DNA from: Planctomycetaceae bacterium
GTDB lineage: Bacteria > Planctomycetota > Planctomycetia > Pirellulales > Lacipirellulaceae
Length of the DNA: 64,000 nt
Reading direction: 5' to 3'
Assembly: GCA_002702655.1 (NCBI GenBank)
Contig: PABB01000075.1
Span: forward strand, 179,047 to 243,046
Shown here: positions 45,418 to 53,790 of the stretch, in pieces
How positions within the stretch are numbered: the stretch's first letter is position 1
Layout of the letters: the number at the start of each line of letters is the position of its first letter
Made by a program: the position numbers and the translations under genes
Notes under the pieces: model-generated
Database searches by the model: none
The model's input: only the letters and a program-made list of their open reading frames with translations
Told to the model about the DNA's origin: nothing

Positions 45418-45625
45418 GCGCGACGAGCGGCAGTGACTCGCAATTCTGACTCGCCGCCGCAAATTCTGAGACTCCTCTGCAATTTCGCCGCCGGCATTAC
45501 AAATGCGACAGCATGACTGCACTCGCTGTTGCTGACGCCGTTGCTGGTCGATAGCCTTGCTGTGCTTGCGGGGCGATGCCGGTGCTCGGCAGTCACGCGA
45601 GTTTTCCCCAGTGAAAGGCGGCGCG

Positions 45626-46357
45626 ATGGCGCTCGTGCGAGAATTCGATCAGCAAGGCAATTGGCTGTTTCGTTGGCGGAGCTACTTGCCATTTATCTTG
45701 CTGATTCCCTTGGCGCCGGCGCTGCGGTCGTTTCAATACCCTCTGGGCGACCATTTCTTCCAAGAACTCTGGGAGTTGGTTTGCGTCCCCGTGTCACTGC
45801 TGGGACTGGCAATTCGAGCTGCAGCCGTGGGGGCGGCCGCTCCCAACACCTCCGGCCGCAATACGCACGGGCAGGTGGCCGATGCGATCAACACGACCGG
45901 CATTTACTCGGTCGTGCGGCATCCGCTCTATCTCGGCAATTTCTTGATGTGGCTGGGAATTGTGCTGTTCTGCCGAGACTGGTGGTTTGCCGCGGTCTAC
46001 ACGCTGGCGTTCTATCTGTACTACGAACGCATCATGATGGCCGAGGAGAACTATCTGCAGGGCAAGTTCGGCGACGATTTCTCCAAGTGGGCGGCCGCGA
46101 CGCCGGCTTTCGTGCCGCGGCTGACGCAGTGGCGCCGCTCCGATCGTGCGTTCTCGTGGAAGAAGGTGTTGCGCCAGGAGTATACCGGCTTTTTTGGCGT
46201 CACGTCGGCGTTCTTCCTGCTTGAACTCTCGGAACACCTGATCGTGGAACGGCGGTTCGAGGTCGAACCGCTGTGGGGAATCGTCGGGCTGGCAGGCTTG
46301 GCCGTCTACCTGACGCTGCGCACGCTCAAGAAGCATACGAACCTGTTGACCGCTTAG
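45626..46357 (+). CDS. ICMT/PEMT-family integral membrane methyltransferase
   Basis: This is a 243-residue protein with about five membrane helices. The family signature is the C-terminal cofactor and substrate region: INTTGIYSVVRHPLYLGNFL, then YYERIMMAEENYLQGKFGDDF with E-E-x2-L-x3-F-G-x2-(F/Y). Such enzymes methylate isoprenylated or lipid substrates at the membrane. RNTHGQVADAI is another landmark. The ATG at 45626 follows AAAGGCGG. The physiological substrate is unknown; phospholipid or hopanoid-like lipid methylation is possible. Confidence 0.85.
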   Translation: MALVREFDQQGNWLFRWRSYLPFILLIPLAPALRSFQYPLGDHFFQELWELVCVPVSLLGLAIRAAAVGAAAPNTSGRNTHGQVADAINTTGIYSVVRHPLYLGNFLMWLGIVLFCRDWWFAAVYTLAFYLYYERIMMAEENYLQGKFGDDFSKWAAATPAFVPRLTQWRRSDRAFSWKKVLRQEYTGFFGVTSAFFLLELSEHLIVERRFEVEPLWGIVGLAGLAVYLTLRTLKKHTNLLTA

Positions 46358-46372
46358 GCGTCGACGTTGCTG

Positions 46373-46894
46373 TCACGACTGCAGCGTCACATCGACCACC
46401 AGATCGGCGGCAACCTCTTCGAGCGCTGCCCGCAGGTCGTCGCGGGATAGTCCGGCGGGGAGCCGTAGTTGGGCGACCGCTTTGAACAGGGGTTGCCCCG
46501 TGTTGGCCGCCGGCAGGCATTCGGTCTCAAGTTCCTCGACATTGACCCCATGAGCGGCGAGCACCCGAGTGATTTGCCGCACGATGCCCGGCTGGTCGTG
46601 ACCGATCAGGTCGAGTTGCACGACGGGACCCGTTCCCGCTGCGGCGGCCGCGGGATCGGCGTGGACGATTGATTCCAGGCCCTTCGCGTTCAGCTTGGCT
46701 AGGGCGTCCGTCAAATCGGCCGCGGCCTCGGCGGCGACCTCCACGCGCAGGATGCCCGCGAACTTCCCGGCCAAGTGGGCCATGCGGCTCTCGACCCAGT
46801 TGCCGCCGTGAGCGGCGACCAGCTCGGCAATTTCTTCGACAATGCCCGGTCGATCGGGACCAAGCACGGTGAGAACCAGCGACGTGTTCGACAT
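46373..46894 (-). CDS. Two-ACT-domain protein (GcvR-like)
   Basis: This 173-residue protein has two ACT domains in tandem. The first begins LVLTVLGPDRPGIVEEIAEL and the second LDLIGHDQPGIVRQITRV; both have the typical D-x-P-G-I turn that binds amino acids. This plan matches GcvR, the glycine-cleavage repressor partner, though no DNA-binding domain is present and no gcvA is near. It lies just downstream of the P-II gene on the minus strand, so a role in amino-acid or nitrogen sensing is reasonable. Confidence 0.85.
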   Translation of the reverse strand: MSNTSLVLTVLGPDRPGIVEEIAELVAAHGGNWVESRMAHLAGKFAGILRVEVAAEAAADLTDALAKLNAKGLESIVHADPAAAAAGTGPVVQLDLIGHDQPGIVRQITRVLAAHGVNVEELETECLPAANTGQPLFKAVAQLRLPAGLSRDDLRAALEEVAADLVVDVTLQS

Positions 46895-46897
46895 GGC

Positions 46898-46922
46898 GAT
46901 GAGCTATCAGCGATCAGTTGGC
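46898..46922. repeat. Single repeat arm between P-II and ACT genes (TCAGCGATCAG type)
   Basis: The 34-base spacer is mostly this arm, which contains CTATCAGCGATCAG and resembles the arms at 10435 and 48311. It ends 3 bases before the ACT gene start on the minus strand. I see no second arm, so it may be a solo copy. Confidence 0.4.
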
Positions 46923-46928
46923 GGGACG

Positions 46929-47249
46929 CTACTTGGTGCCCAGCACCGTCTCGTGGCTTTCGGCGCTGAGCACGAAGATCTTGCCGTCGCCCATGCGTCC
47001 CGTGCGGGCCGACTCGACCATGCGCTGGATCACCTCTTCCGCGCGAGAATCGTCGACCCAGGCGGTGATTTCGACCTTGGGGAGAAACGCGTCGCGGTAC
47101 TCGCTGTCGGCGTACTCGTTGAGGTAGTCCTTCTGCTTGCCGAAGCCTTTCACCTCGCGAACATGCACCGCCTCCAGCGGCGCCCGCCGCAGCCCCTCGA
47201 GAATTTTCTCGGCGAGATAGGGCTTCACGATGGCGACGACTTGTTTCAT
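46929..47249 (-). CDS. P-II family nitrogen regulatory protein
   Basis: This 106-residue protein follows the GlnB plan: MKQVVAIVKPYLAEKILEGL, REVKGFGKQKDYLNEYADSEY and GDGKIFVL. Residue 51 is the T-loop Tyr that is uridylylated in proteobacteria, and Tyr46 is also kept. It should sense 2-oxoglutarate and ATP/ADP and regulate targets such as GlnE, present at 5576. The start is the ATG at 47249. No amtB is in the window. The C-terminus after ETVLGTK is short. Confidence 0.9.
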   Translation of the reverse strand: MKQVVAIVKPYLAEKILEGLRRAPLEAVHVREVKGFGKQKDYLNEYADSEYRDAFLPKVEITAWVDDSRAEEVIQRMVESARTGRMGDGKIFVLSAESHETVLGTK

Positions 47250-47252
47250 GGG

Positions 47253-47350
47253 AGGCTGTCGGCGATCGGCTGTCGGCTCTCGGCCCGAAGGCGGCGAGAC
47301 CACTATGGCGTCGATTGGTCTGGCCGAAAGCCAGCATTCGACAGCCAATA
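47253..47350. repeat. Inverted repeat between ferredoxin and P-II genes (GGCTGTCGGC type)
   Basis: The arm at 47253-47284 contains three near-copies of GGCTGTCGGC. The arm at 47321-47350 is an approximate reverse complement (GGCTGTCG and CTTTCGGCC when read in reverse). The element starts 6 bases after the ferredoxin stop and ends 3 bases before the P-II start on the minus strand. Confidence 0.5.
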
Positions 47351-47356
47351 GCGCCA

Positions 47357-47746
47357 TTAACTGAAGAAATTCTCGCCGTACAGATCGATCTCGGGCCAAG
47401 TTTCGACTTCTACGTCGCCTTGAATCTTGCAGTAGCACGCCAGCCGCATCGTCTCTTCGTTGCCGATGTAGGCCAAGGCGGGAAGGGGGTCGGGGATGGG
47501 AACCTTAAACTTGGCCTTCTCCATCATGCCCATAGGCGTGATGTTCTCCATGCCCTTGGTGATCTTCACGCGGCACATGCCGCACTGTCCCAGGCCGTGG
47601 CAGTTGAGATACTTGTTTAGGCCCGCGCCGAACCCGTTGAGGCCGGCGTACAGATTGACCCCCGCCTTAATCGCGGCGGACCGCAGGTCCGATCCCTCCG
47701 GGACCTCGATTTCCTTCTGCTCTTTGGTGAATTTGATGACCGGCAT
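47357..47746 (-). CDS. 2Fe-2S ferredoxin
   Basis: This is a 129-residue plant-type ferredoxin from the ATG at 47746. Cys49, Cys55 and Cys58 lie in NCHGLGQCGMC, and the fourth ligand is Cys104 or Cys106 in RLACYCK. The beta-grasp core starts VIKFTKEQKEIEVPEG. A loop of about 30 residues with IPDPLPALAYIGN separates the last two ligands. It should transfer electrons in the cytoplasm. It is first in the run with P-II and ACT genes; the longer frame upstream to 48016 is not used. Confidence 0.88.
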   Translation of the reverse strand: MPVIKFTKEQKEIEVPEGSDLRSAAIKAGVNLYAGLNGFGAGLNKYLNCHGLGQCGMCRVKITKGMENITPMGMMEKAKFKVPIPDPLPALAYIGNEETMRLACYCKIQGDVEVETWPEIDLYGENFFS

Positions 47747-48036
47747 GACAGCGGGAATTCCTGGCAAGGAGGGAAATGAGCGGGCGACCGCACGGCGAGG
47801 CGCCCCGGGTTCCACCCCCGAGGCCGCGCGAGTACCATACTCTACCGCGCCAAAATGGCCCGGGAAAGTGCCGCCCACACGGCCGATTCTCGCCGCTAGC
47901 GGGCCAATTGACGCCCCGTCGGCTGGAGTCGCCGCGTCGACTGCGGTGGCCGCCTCGGGCTGTTTCTGTCGTCGCCAGAGATTTTCGCGTTCCCTCCCTG
48001 ACCTCCGACCACTCACCCCTGAGCTCTCCCCCCGCG

Positions 48037-48300
48037 ATGGACCGCCAGTACTCCAAGTTTCAGCAACGTGCGATCAAGAATTTCTACGACAACCGCGATG
48101 CAATTTCGCTGCAGCGGTTGGGCGAGTTGGTGACCGATCTGTACCTGGCGGAGGGCAAGACCCGCGCCACCAAGTGGAAGCAGATCGGCGGCGCGCTCGA
48201 AAAACTGGGCGTCCCCGCCAAGGAGATCGCGCATCTGCAGAAGCAGGACGACCCGGCGCTGCTCGCACAAAAAGTGACCGAACTGCAGGGGAAGGAGTGA
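48037..48300 (+). CDS. Small helical protein of unknown function
   Basis: This 87-residue protein begins MDRQYSKFQQRAIKNFYDNRD. It is almost entirely helical and charged, with VTDLYLAEGKTRATKWKQI and LQKQDDPALLAQKV, and has no membrane segment or known motif. I recall similar short proteins as conserved hypotheticals in planctomycetes. It precedes thyA in the same direction across a palindromic spacer. RNA or protein binding is possible but not supported. Confidence 0.7.
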   Translation: MDRQYSKFQQRAIKNFYDNRDAISLQRLGELVTDLYLAEGKTRATKWKQIGGALEKLGVPAKEIAHLQKQDDPALLAQKVTELQGKE

Positions 48301-48310
48301 CGGCGCGAAA

Positions 48311-48404
48311 GTTACCGGTTATCAGCGACCAGTGACCGGTGACGAGGGACGCTCGGCAATCCACCCGCCGTTCACCGATAACTGGTAACCGATCACTGAT
48401 CACC
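48311..48404. repeat. Inverted repeat upstream of thyA (GTTACCGGTTATCAG type)
   Basis: The arm at 48311-48342 and the arm at 48371-48404 are imperfect reverse complements (about 15 of 18 bases at the best part, GTTACC-x-GTTATC). Each arm also contains CAGTGACCGGTGA-like near-repeats. It starts 10 bases after the preceding stop and ends 8 bases before the thyA ATG, leaving no clear ribosome-binding site. Confidence 0.55.
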
Positions 48405-48412
48405 CCCCTGCC

Positions 48413-49207
48413 ATGCATCAATACCTTGCCCTTATGCAGCGCGTGCTCGACCACGGCGTCCACAAGGACGACCGCACCGGCACCGGTACCCGCAGCGTGT
48501 TTGGGCATCAGATGCGGTTTGATCTGGCGGCCGGTTTCCCGCTGGTGACGACCAAGAAGCTGCACCTAAAGAGCATCATCTACGAACTGCTGTGGTTCTT
48601 GCGCGGCGAGACGAATGTCGCGTACCTGAAAGACCACGGCGTGAGCATCTGGAACGAGTGGGCCGACGCCGACGGCGAACTGGGGCCGGTGTACGGCAAG
48701 CAGTGGCGGTCGTGGGCCACGCCAGACGGCGGTGCGGTCGATCAGATTACCGAGGTCGTCCACGCGATTCGCACGAACCCCGATTCGCGGCGGCTGATCG
48801 TCAGCGCCTGGAACGTGGGCGAGGTGCCGCAAATGGCGCTGCCGCCTTGTCACTTGCTGTTTCAGTTCTACGTGGCCGAGGGGCGGCTGTCCTGCCAGTT
48901 GTATCAACGCAGCGCCGACGTTTTTCTGGGCGTGCCGTTTAACATTGCATCCTACGCGCTGCTGACGATGATGGTCGCCCAGGCAACCGACCTGACGCCG
49001 GGCGAGTTCGTCCATACGCTGGGGGATGCGCATCTGTACGACAACCACCTGGAGCAAGCGCGGCTGCAGCTGTCGCGCGAGCCGCGGCCGCTGCCGACGA
49101 TGCGGCTCAACCCCGCCGTGAAAGATTTGCTCGCGTTTGACTACGCGGACTTCACGCTGGAAAACTACGATCCGCACCCGCACATCAAGGCGCCGGTGGC
49201 CGTGTAA
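48413..49207 (+). CDS. thyA: Thymidylate synthase
   Basis: This is a 264-residue protein, the same length as E. coli ThyA. The catalytic Cys146 lies in [15 protein letters not shown], and the phosphate-binding arginines are in [13 protein letters not shown] and RRLIVSAWN. The dUMP-binding end [16 protein letters not shown]-type motif (here [10 protein letters not shown]) is complete. It makes dTMP from dUMP, using methylene-THF and yielding DHF, which the folA product encoded next recycles. Confidence 0.97.
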   Translation: MHQYLALMQRVLDHGVHKDDRTGTGTRSVFGHQMRFDLAAGFPLVTTKKLHLKSIIYELLWFLRGETNVAYLKDHGVSIWNEWADADGELGPVYGKQWRSWATPDGGAVDQITEVVHAIRTNPDSRRLIVSAWNVGEVPQMALPPCHLLFQFYVAEGRLSCQLYQRSADVFLGVPFNIASYALLTMMVAQATDLTPGEFVHTLGDAHLYDNHLEQARLQLSREPRPLPTMRLNPAVKDLLAFDYADFTLENYDPHPHIKAPVAV

Positions 49208-49294
49208 CGCGGTCAACTCACTCGGAGAGTTGACGGCAGATTCTCGCAGAGAATCGCCCACGGGCCGGCATCTGCATTTCGCACCGGACGTGCC

Positions 49295-49816
49295 ATGCCC
49301 CAAGCCCCGCGAATTTCCGTCATCGCCGCGGTGGCCGCCAACGGCGTGATCGGTCGCGACGGCGATCTCCCATGGCGGCTGTCGGCCGATCTGCGGCGAT
49401 TCAAGCGGCTTACCATGGGACATCCGATCGTCATGGGCCGCCGGACCTGGGAGTCGCTGGGCCGACCGCTGCCGGGGCGCACTTCGATCGTCGTGACGCG
49501 GCAGGTTGACTATGACCCAGGCGCCGAGGGCGTGCTCACCGCGGGCGGGCTGGCCGACGCGCTCGAGGTGGCCCAGGCAGCCCCAGGCGGCGATGCGGAA
49601 GTCTTCATCATCGGCGGGGCGGAACTCTATCGCGCCGCCTTGCCGATGGCGCAGCGGCTCTACCTGACGCACGTGCATGCCGACGTCGCCGGTGACGCTG
49701 CGTTCCCCGAGTACGACGCGGCTGCATGGCAACTTGCCCAAAGCGAGCGGCACGCCGCCGACGAGCAGAACGATCACGACTACAGTTTCGCCGTCTACGA
49801 GCGCACCCAGCTATGA
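49295..49816 (+). CDS. folA: Dihydrofolate reductase
   Basis: This 173-residue protein has the DHFR core: ISVIAAVAANGVIGRDGDLPW, the substrate-binding Asp32 in LSADL, HPIVMGRRTWESLGRPLPGR and FIIGGAELY. It reduces dihydrofolate with NADPH. It lies 87 bases after thyA and its stop overlaps the tag start as ATGA. The thyA-folA order is a common operon. Confidence 0.96.
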   Translation: MPQAPRISVIAAVAANGVIGRDGDLPWRLSADLRRFKRLTMGHPIVMGRRTWESLGRPLPGRTSIVVTRQVDYDPGAEGVLTAGGLADALEVAQAAPGGDAEVFIIGGAELYRAALPMAQRLYLTHVHADVAGDAAFPEYDAAAWQLAQSERHAADEQNDHDYSFAVYERTQL

Positions 49817-50418
49817 GCCACGGCAAATCTGCTGAGCCCACGCGCTGCGAGTGGCCCCGCGGCGGGAATGACCTGTACATCGCCTACCACGACCAGGAGT
49901 GGGGCGTGCCCGTGCGGGACGATCGGCGGCAGTTCGAGTTTCTCACGCTCGAAAGCGCCCAGGCCGGGTTGAGCTGGTCGACCGTGCTCAACAAGCGCGA
50001 AGGCTACCGCCGGGCGTTCGCCGACTTTGATCCCGTGAAGGTCGCTCGATTCACGGCCAAACGGATCGAGAAACTGCTGACCGATCCGGGGATCATTCGC
50101 AATCGGCTGAAAGTCAACGCCGCGGTGACCAACGCGCGTCGGTTCCTGGAGGTGCAGGACGAGTTTGGCACGTTCAACGACTATCTGTGGGGGTTCGTCG
50201 AGGGGCGCCCGGTGCAGAACCGGTGGCGACGGCACGCCGATGTGCCGGCCACCTCGCCCGTGAGCGACGCGATCAGCAAGGACCTGAAACAGCGCGGGTT
50301 CAAGTTCGTCGGCAGCACGATCGTGTACGCCCACCTGCAGGCCGCGGGATTGGTGAACGACCACTTGGTGAGCTGCTTTCGTCATGCCGAGTGTCGCGCC
50401 CTGGCTGAGAAGCGCTAG
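49813..50418 (+). CDS. tag: DNA-3-methyladenine glycosylase I
   Basis: This is a 201-residue protein. RCEWPRG near the start and DHLVSCFRHAEC near the end hold the cysteines and histidines that bind zinc in Tag, together with His in YHDQEWGVP. The helix-hairpin-helix body has FLTLESAQAGLSWSTVLNKR and a recognition Glu. It removes 3-methyladenine from DNA. The start codon overlaps the folA stop by four bases, so translational coupling is likely. Confidence 0.94.
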   Translation: MSHGKSAEPTRCEWPRGGNDLYIAYHDQEWGVPVRDDRRQFEFLTLESAQAGLSWSTVLNKREGYRRAFADFDPVKVARFTAKRIEKLLTDPGIIRNRLKVNAAVTNARRFLEVQDEFGTFNDYLWGFVEGRPVQNRWRRHADVPATSPVSDAISKDLKQRGFKFVGSTIVYAHLQAAGLVNDHLVSCFRHAECRALAEKR

Positions 50419-50466
50419 CCGCGGAACGGAACCGTGCTGCGGTGCGTCGAATGCCCGACTGGCACA

Positions 50467-51465
50467 TCAGTCGTTCCACGTGAACGCCATCACGTCGGCA
50501 ATGCTTTCCGCGCCGCTCGCCAGCATCGCGAGCCGGTCGAACCCCAGCGCGCACCCGCAGCAGTCAGGCAGCCCCGCCTCGTGGGCGGCAAGAAACTTTT
50601 CTGGTAGCGGCAGGGCAGGGCGGCGGTCGGCGGTTCGTTGACGATTCACCGTCTCCAGTCGTTCGCGCAGGGCCGCCGCGTCGAGTAACTCGTGGTAACC
50701 GTTGGCCAACTCGACGCCGCGCAGGTACAGTTCGAATCGCTCGGCCACGGTCACGCCCTCGCCGTTGGTGCGGGTCTTGGCCAGCGCCGCCTGCGTGGCT
50801 GGGTATTCGTACAGGATTTCCGGGCCCGCCGCGCCGAGCTTCGGTTCCACCGCTTTGGCCAATATCAGATTGAGCCATTCGTCGCAGTCGCCCTCGGGGA
50901 AGTCGACTGGCGGCTCGATTCGCAGTCGCCGCGCGGCCGCGGCCAGTTCAGCGGGAGTAGCGCCGTGGGCGTCCACCCCGGCGTGGCTGGCCAAGGCGTC
51001 GGCGTAGGTCGTACGCTGCGCGGCGCGGAACTCGCCCACGGCGGTCGTCTTGCAGTCGGCGCCAGCGAGCAAGTCAACGCACAGCTCGCCCAGCAGCTCC
51101 ATTCCCGACGCCAGATCGTCGCCGGTGCGGTACCACTCGACCATCGTGAATTCGGGATTGTGCAGTCGGCCAATCTCGCCGTGGCGAAAGCATCGACTCA
51201 CTTGGTAAATTGCGGGCAGCCCTTCCGCCAGCAACCGCTTCATGGCCAACTCGGGCGACGCTTGTAGCCAGCGCCCCGCCACGGGGATCGGCTCGATGTG
51301 CAACTCGGGAATCACTTCGTCGAGCAACAGCGGCGTCTCCACCTCGACAAAATCGCGTTGGCGAAAGAACTGCCGCAAGCGCTCCAGCAACTCCGCGCGG
51401 AGTTCCAGGAATTCATGGCGGCGAGAGGAGGCGTCGCGGTGCGGCATGCGAGAGGCGGGCGCCAT
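50467..51465 (-). CDS. epmA: EF-P--lysine ligase EpmA (PoxA/GenX)
   Basis: This is a 332-residue class II synthetase core without the N-terminal anticodon domain of LysRS, which identifies EpmA. Motif 2 is RCFRHGEIGRLHNPEFTMVEW and motif 3 lies in GCALGFDRLAML. It activates beta-lysine made by EpmB and attaches it to Lys34 of EF-P. It begins one base after the stop of the VWA gene on the minus strand, so the two are probably cotranscribed. efp and epmB are about 14 kb away. Confidence 0.95.
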   Translation of the reverse strand: MAPASRMPHRDASSRRHEFLELRAELLERLRQFFRQRDFVEVETPLLLDEVIPELHIEPIPVAGRWLQASPELAMKRLLAEGLPAIYQVSRCFRHGEIGRLHNPEFTMVEWYRTGDDLASGMELLGELCVDLLAGADCKTTAVGEFRAAQRTTYADALASHAGVDAHGATPAELAAAARRLRIEPPVDFPEGDCDEWLNLILAKAVEPKLGAAGPEILYEYPATQAALAKTRTNGEGVTVAERFELYLRGVELANGYHELLDAAALRERLETVNRQRTADRRPALPLPEKFLAAHEAGLPDCCGCALGFDRLAMLASGAESIADVMAFTWND

Positions 51466-51466
51466 C

Positions 51467-52504
51467 CTACGGTCGCAGGTTCTGGACGTTGACGTAAGCG
51501 TACTGCCCGCCGGCGCCGCGGGCCAACTCGGTCAGAAAGTTGCTGCGTGCCGACGCCGGACCGACGCCGAATTCGATACACGCGATCATCGTGCCCGAGC
51601 GGCCCGCCAGGCGAATCGCTTCGGCCACCTCGCCCGCCGGCATCGTATCGTCGGCGTCGGTCAGAAAGAAGATCACATCGGGCGACAGCCGCAGCGCTTT
51701 GTGCAGTGCGTCGAGCCGATAGGTTCCTCCGTGAGCCGTAATCCCGCGCACGAAATCCGCGGCCAGGCGCTTGTTGCGCTGCGTGGCAAACGCGGTCCGT
51801 CCGCCGCCATCGGCCCCCGACCAGGCGTCGATGCGGTGATTGAAGAAGATAATGTGGAATTGATGCACGCTGGACAGCGCATCGAGGCTGCCCAGCAGTT
51901 GCTGCTGCGCGGCCGCCAACGGGGCGCCGGCCATACTCGTTGACCGGTCGAACACGTAGACGAACGACGAGCCGGTTCCCTCGACGCCGAAAAGTCGTAC
52001 CGTGGCCTTGCCGCCAAGATGTCCGACGCGAACGTGTCCGCGACCGTCGCCGTTGCTCGCGTTGGCGGCCGCCGCTGCCAACGCGGCCCGCTCCGCTTCG
52101 TAGTTTTCTAACCCCAGCACGCTAGGCAGCGGCCGTTCGGCGACCGACGTGTCGGCGTCCGCCGCGGATTCGGCAGCGGCCGTTGGCGTCTCGGCGGGCG
52201 GCGCCGGCAGTGGTTTCTGCACAGCAGGCGGGGGCGGTTCCTCGGTCGCCGCGCTGGTCGGAGCGGCAGGAGCGCCCACGTCGTGCTCGGGCTCCTCGGC
52301 GGCGCTATCGGGCTGCTCGTCGGTCAATTGCAGGTCGAGGTGCATGGCCGTCGGGCGCTCCGGCGGAGCGAAACCTCCGCGCAGCATCTCGGCGCCGCTG
52401 ATGGCCGCCACGGTCAGCGCCGCCGCATGAAAGGCGCTGGAGAACAGCCACGCCGGCCACACAACGGCTGTTTGATCTTCGGCGAGGACGGACCGGCGGC
52501 GCAT
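51467..52504 (-). CDS. VWA-domain protein with N-terminal membrane helix and proline-rich linker
   Basis: This protein has 345 residues from the ATG at 52504. One membrane helix (about 16-36) is followed by a Pro/Ala/Glu-rich linker (about 55-135), then a VWA domain: VYVFDRSTSMAGAPL keeps the D-x-S-x-S metal site, and FFLTDADDTMP follows. The plan recalls TonB-like anchors, with the domain reaching into the periplasm. The next gene is epmA, one base away, although no functional link is obvious. Confidence 0.8.
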   Translation of the reverse strand: MRRRSVLAEDQTAVVWPAWLFSSAFHAAALTVAAISGAEMLRGGFAPPERPTAMHLDLQLTDEQPDSAAEEPEHDVGAPAAPTSAATEEPPPPAVQKPLPAPPAETPTAAAESAADADTSVAERPLPSVLGLENYEAERAALAAAAANASNGDGRGHVRVGHLGGKATVRLFGVEGTGSSFVYVFDRSTSMAGAPLAAAQQQLLGSLDALSSVHQFHIIFFNHRIDAWSGADGGGRTAFATQRNKRLAADFVRGITAHGGTYRLDALHKALRLSPDVIFFLTDADDTMPAGEVAEAIRLAGRSGTMIACIEFGVGPASARSNFLTELARGAGGQYAYVNVQNLRP

Positions 52505-52645
52505 GGAAAAATGAAAACTAAAGGCTGCAATACGGACCTCGACGTCGCAACGGCCCCGCGCCTGCAATTGTATTTTCCGCCGTCGCAGCGGGTCAAACCC
52601 GATCCCGACTGCTGACTCATTCGCGTGCGGGAACTCCGCCGGTCG

Positions 52646-53659
52646 TCACGCCGTTTTCTCCAGCACCCACCGCGTGACCATGCCCATGTTATCGTTGAAG
52701 TACCGCCATGACGCGGGGAAGAACGTCATGTAGCGATTGAACGTCGCCACGTCGACGATCTCCAGGGCACGCTCGCGGTTGGCGGCCAGATTGTCAAACC
52801 ACGCTCGTAGCGTCAGTCGATAGTCGTGCACGGAACGGTGCGTGATGCGGAATCCCGCGTCTTCCCACGCTTTCGCATGAAACCGGTACGACGAGCCCAT
52901 CGAACCGGGAAAGTAGATTTGAGCGCACGCCGCCGGGGCGAAAATGTCGTCATTCACGCGGCAAAAGAAGTGCTGCACCAACCGACCGCCCGGCTTGAGC
53001 GCGGCAAACAGCTTGTCGAGCAGTTGGGGAATCTCGCGGGTGCGCACGTGCTCCCACGCGCCAATCGAGTAGATGCAGTCGTACTGCCCCTGCGGATACG
53101 CGCGGGTGATGAAGTCGGCGTACTCGACGTTGTAGTGGTTGTGTTGGTCGTTGAAGTCGACTTGCTCCTGCGACAGCGTCAGGCCGTACAGGTTCTCCTT
53201 GGTGCCTGTGGCCTCCTCGATGCGTTTGAGCATCGCGCCCCAGCCACAGCCCAACTCCAGAATCTTCTGCCCTGGCTTGGGATCGATCAGGTTGAGAATG
53301 AAGTCGGCCTTGTGCTGCTGAGCCTCCTCTATGGTTTCGTCGGGATGGTGAAAGTCGGCGCACGTGTAAAACATGTACCGCTTGTCGAGGAAGAGCTTGT
53401 AGAACTCGTTCGACACGTCGTAGTGCGCGTGGATGCCCAACGCGTGATCCTGCCGCATCTTTGCGGCGATCACCAGCGGGCGCATCGGTTTGATGGGCCA
53501 ATTGAGCCGGAACCAATCGAGCACCGGGGGCGAGTCGCGCGTGACGGCGTCCCACGCGTAATTCGGATCGAGCGGCTCGGGCGAGCGGATCAGGTATTTG
53601 AGCCAGGCATACGAAATGCCATAGATGAATGTCTCCAGCGGAAAATACGCGGCTCGCAT
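52646..53659 (-). CDS. Cyclopropane-fatty-acyl-phospholipid synthase-like methyltransferase
   Basis: This is a 337-residue SAM-dependent methyltransferase. ALGIHAHYDVSNEFYKLFLD is the CFA-synthase lipid-binding signature, motif I is ILELGCGWGAMLKRI, and the bicarbonate-site region YSIGAWEHV follows. It lacks part of the N-terminal domain of E. coli CFA synthase (382 residues). It may modify unsaturated phospholipids or related lipids at the inner membrane. The C-terminal FFPASWRYFNDNMGMV fits a subgroup annotated as CFA-like. Confidence 0.85.
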   Translation of the reverse strand: MRAAYFPLETFIYGISYAWLKYLIRSPEPLDPNYAWDAVTRDSPPVLDWFRLNWPIKPMRPLVIAAKMRQDHALGIHAHYDVSNEFYKLFLDKRYMFYTCADFHHPDETIEEAQQHKADFILNLIDPKPGQKILELGCGWGAMLKRIEEATGTKENLYGLTLSQEQVDFNDQHNHYNVEYADFITRAYPQGQYDCIYSIGAWEHVRTREIPQLLDKLFAALKPGGRLVQHFFCRVNDDIFAPAACAQIYFPGSMGSSYRFHAKAWEDAGFRITHRSVHDYRLTLRAWFDNLAANRERALEIVDVATFNRYMTFFPASWRYFNDNMGMVTRWVLEKTA

Positions 53660-53790
53660 CGATACGGTCTCCCGGGGCGGCGCCTCCCTGCCGTGGTCGA
53701 GCGGTGTGTTCGGTAGGCTTCCAGTATCAAGAAGCGGAACTGCCGATACAATGTTTCACCACCGACTAACGCCAGACTTCGCGACCGGGC

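Noticed and set aside
48566-49777. 403-residue minus-strand frame over thyA and folA
   Set aside because: Both plus-strand genes have complete catalytic motifs; the frame is a shadow.
50467-51465. Possible lysyl-tRNA synthetase
   Set aside because: It lacks the N-terminal anticodon-binding domain and has EpmA length; epmB and efp are present.
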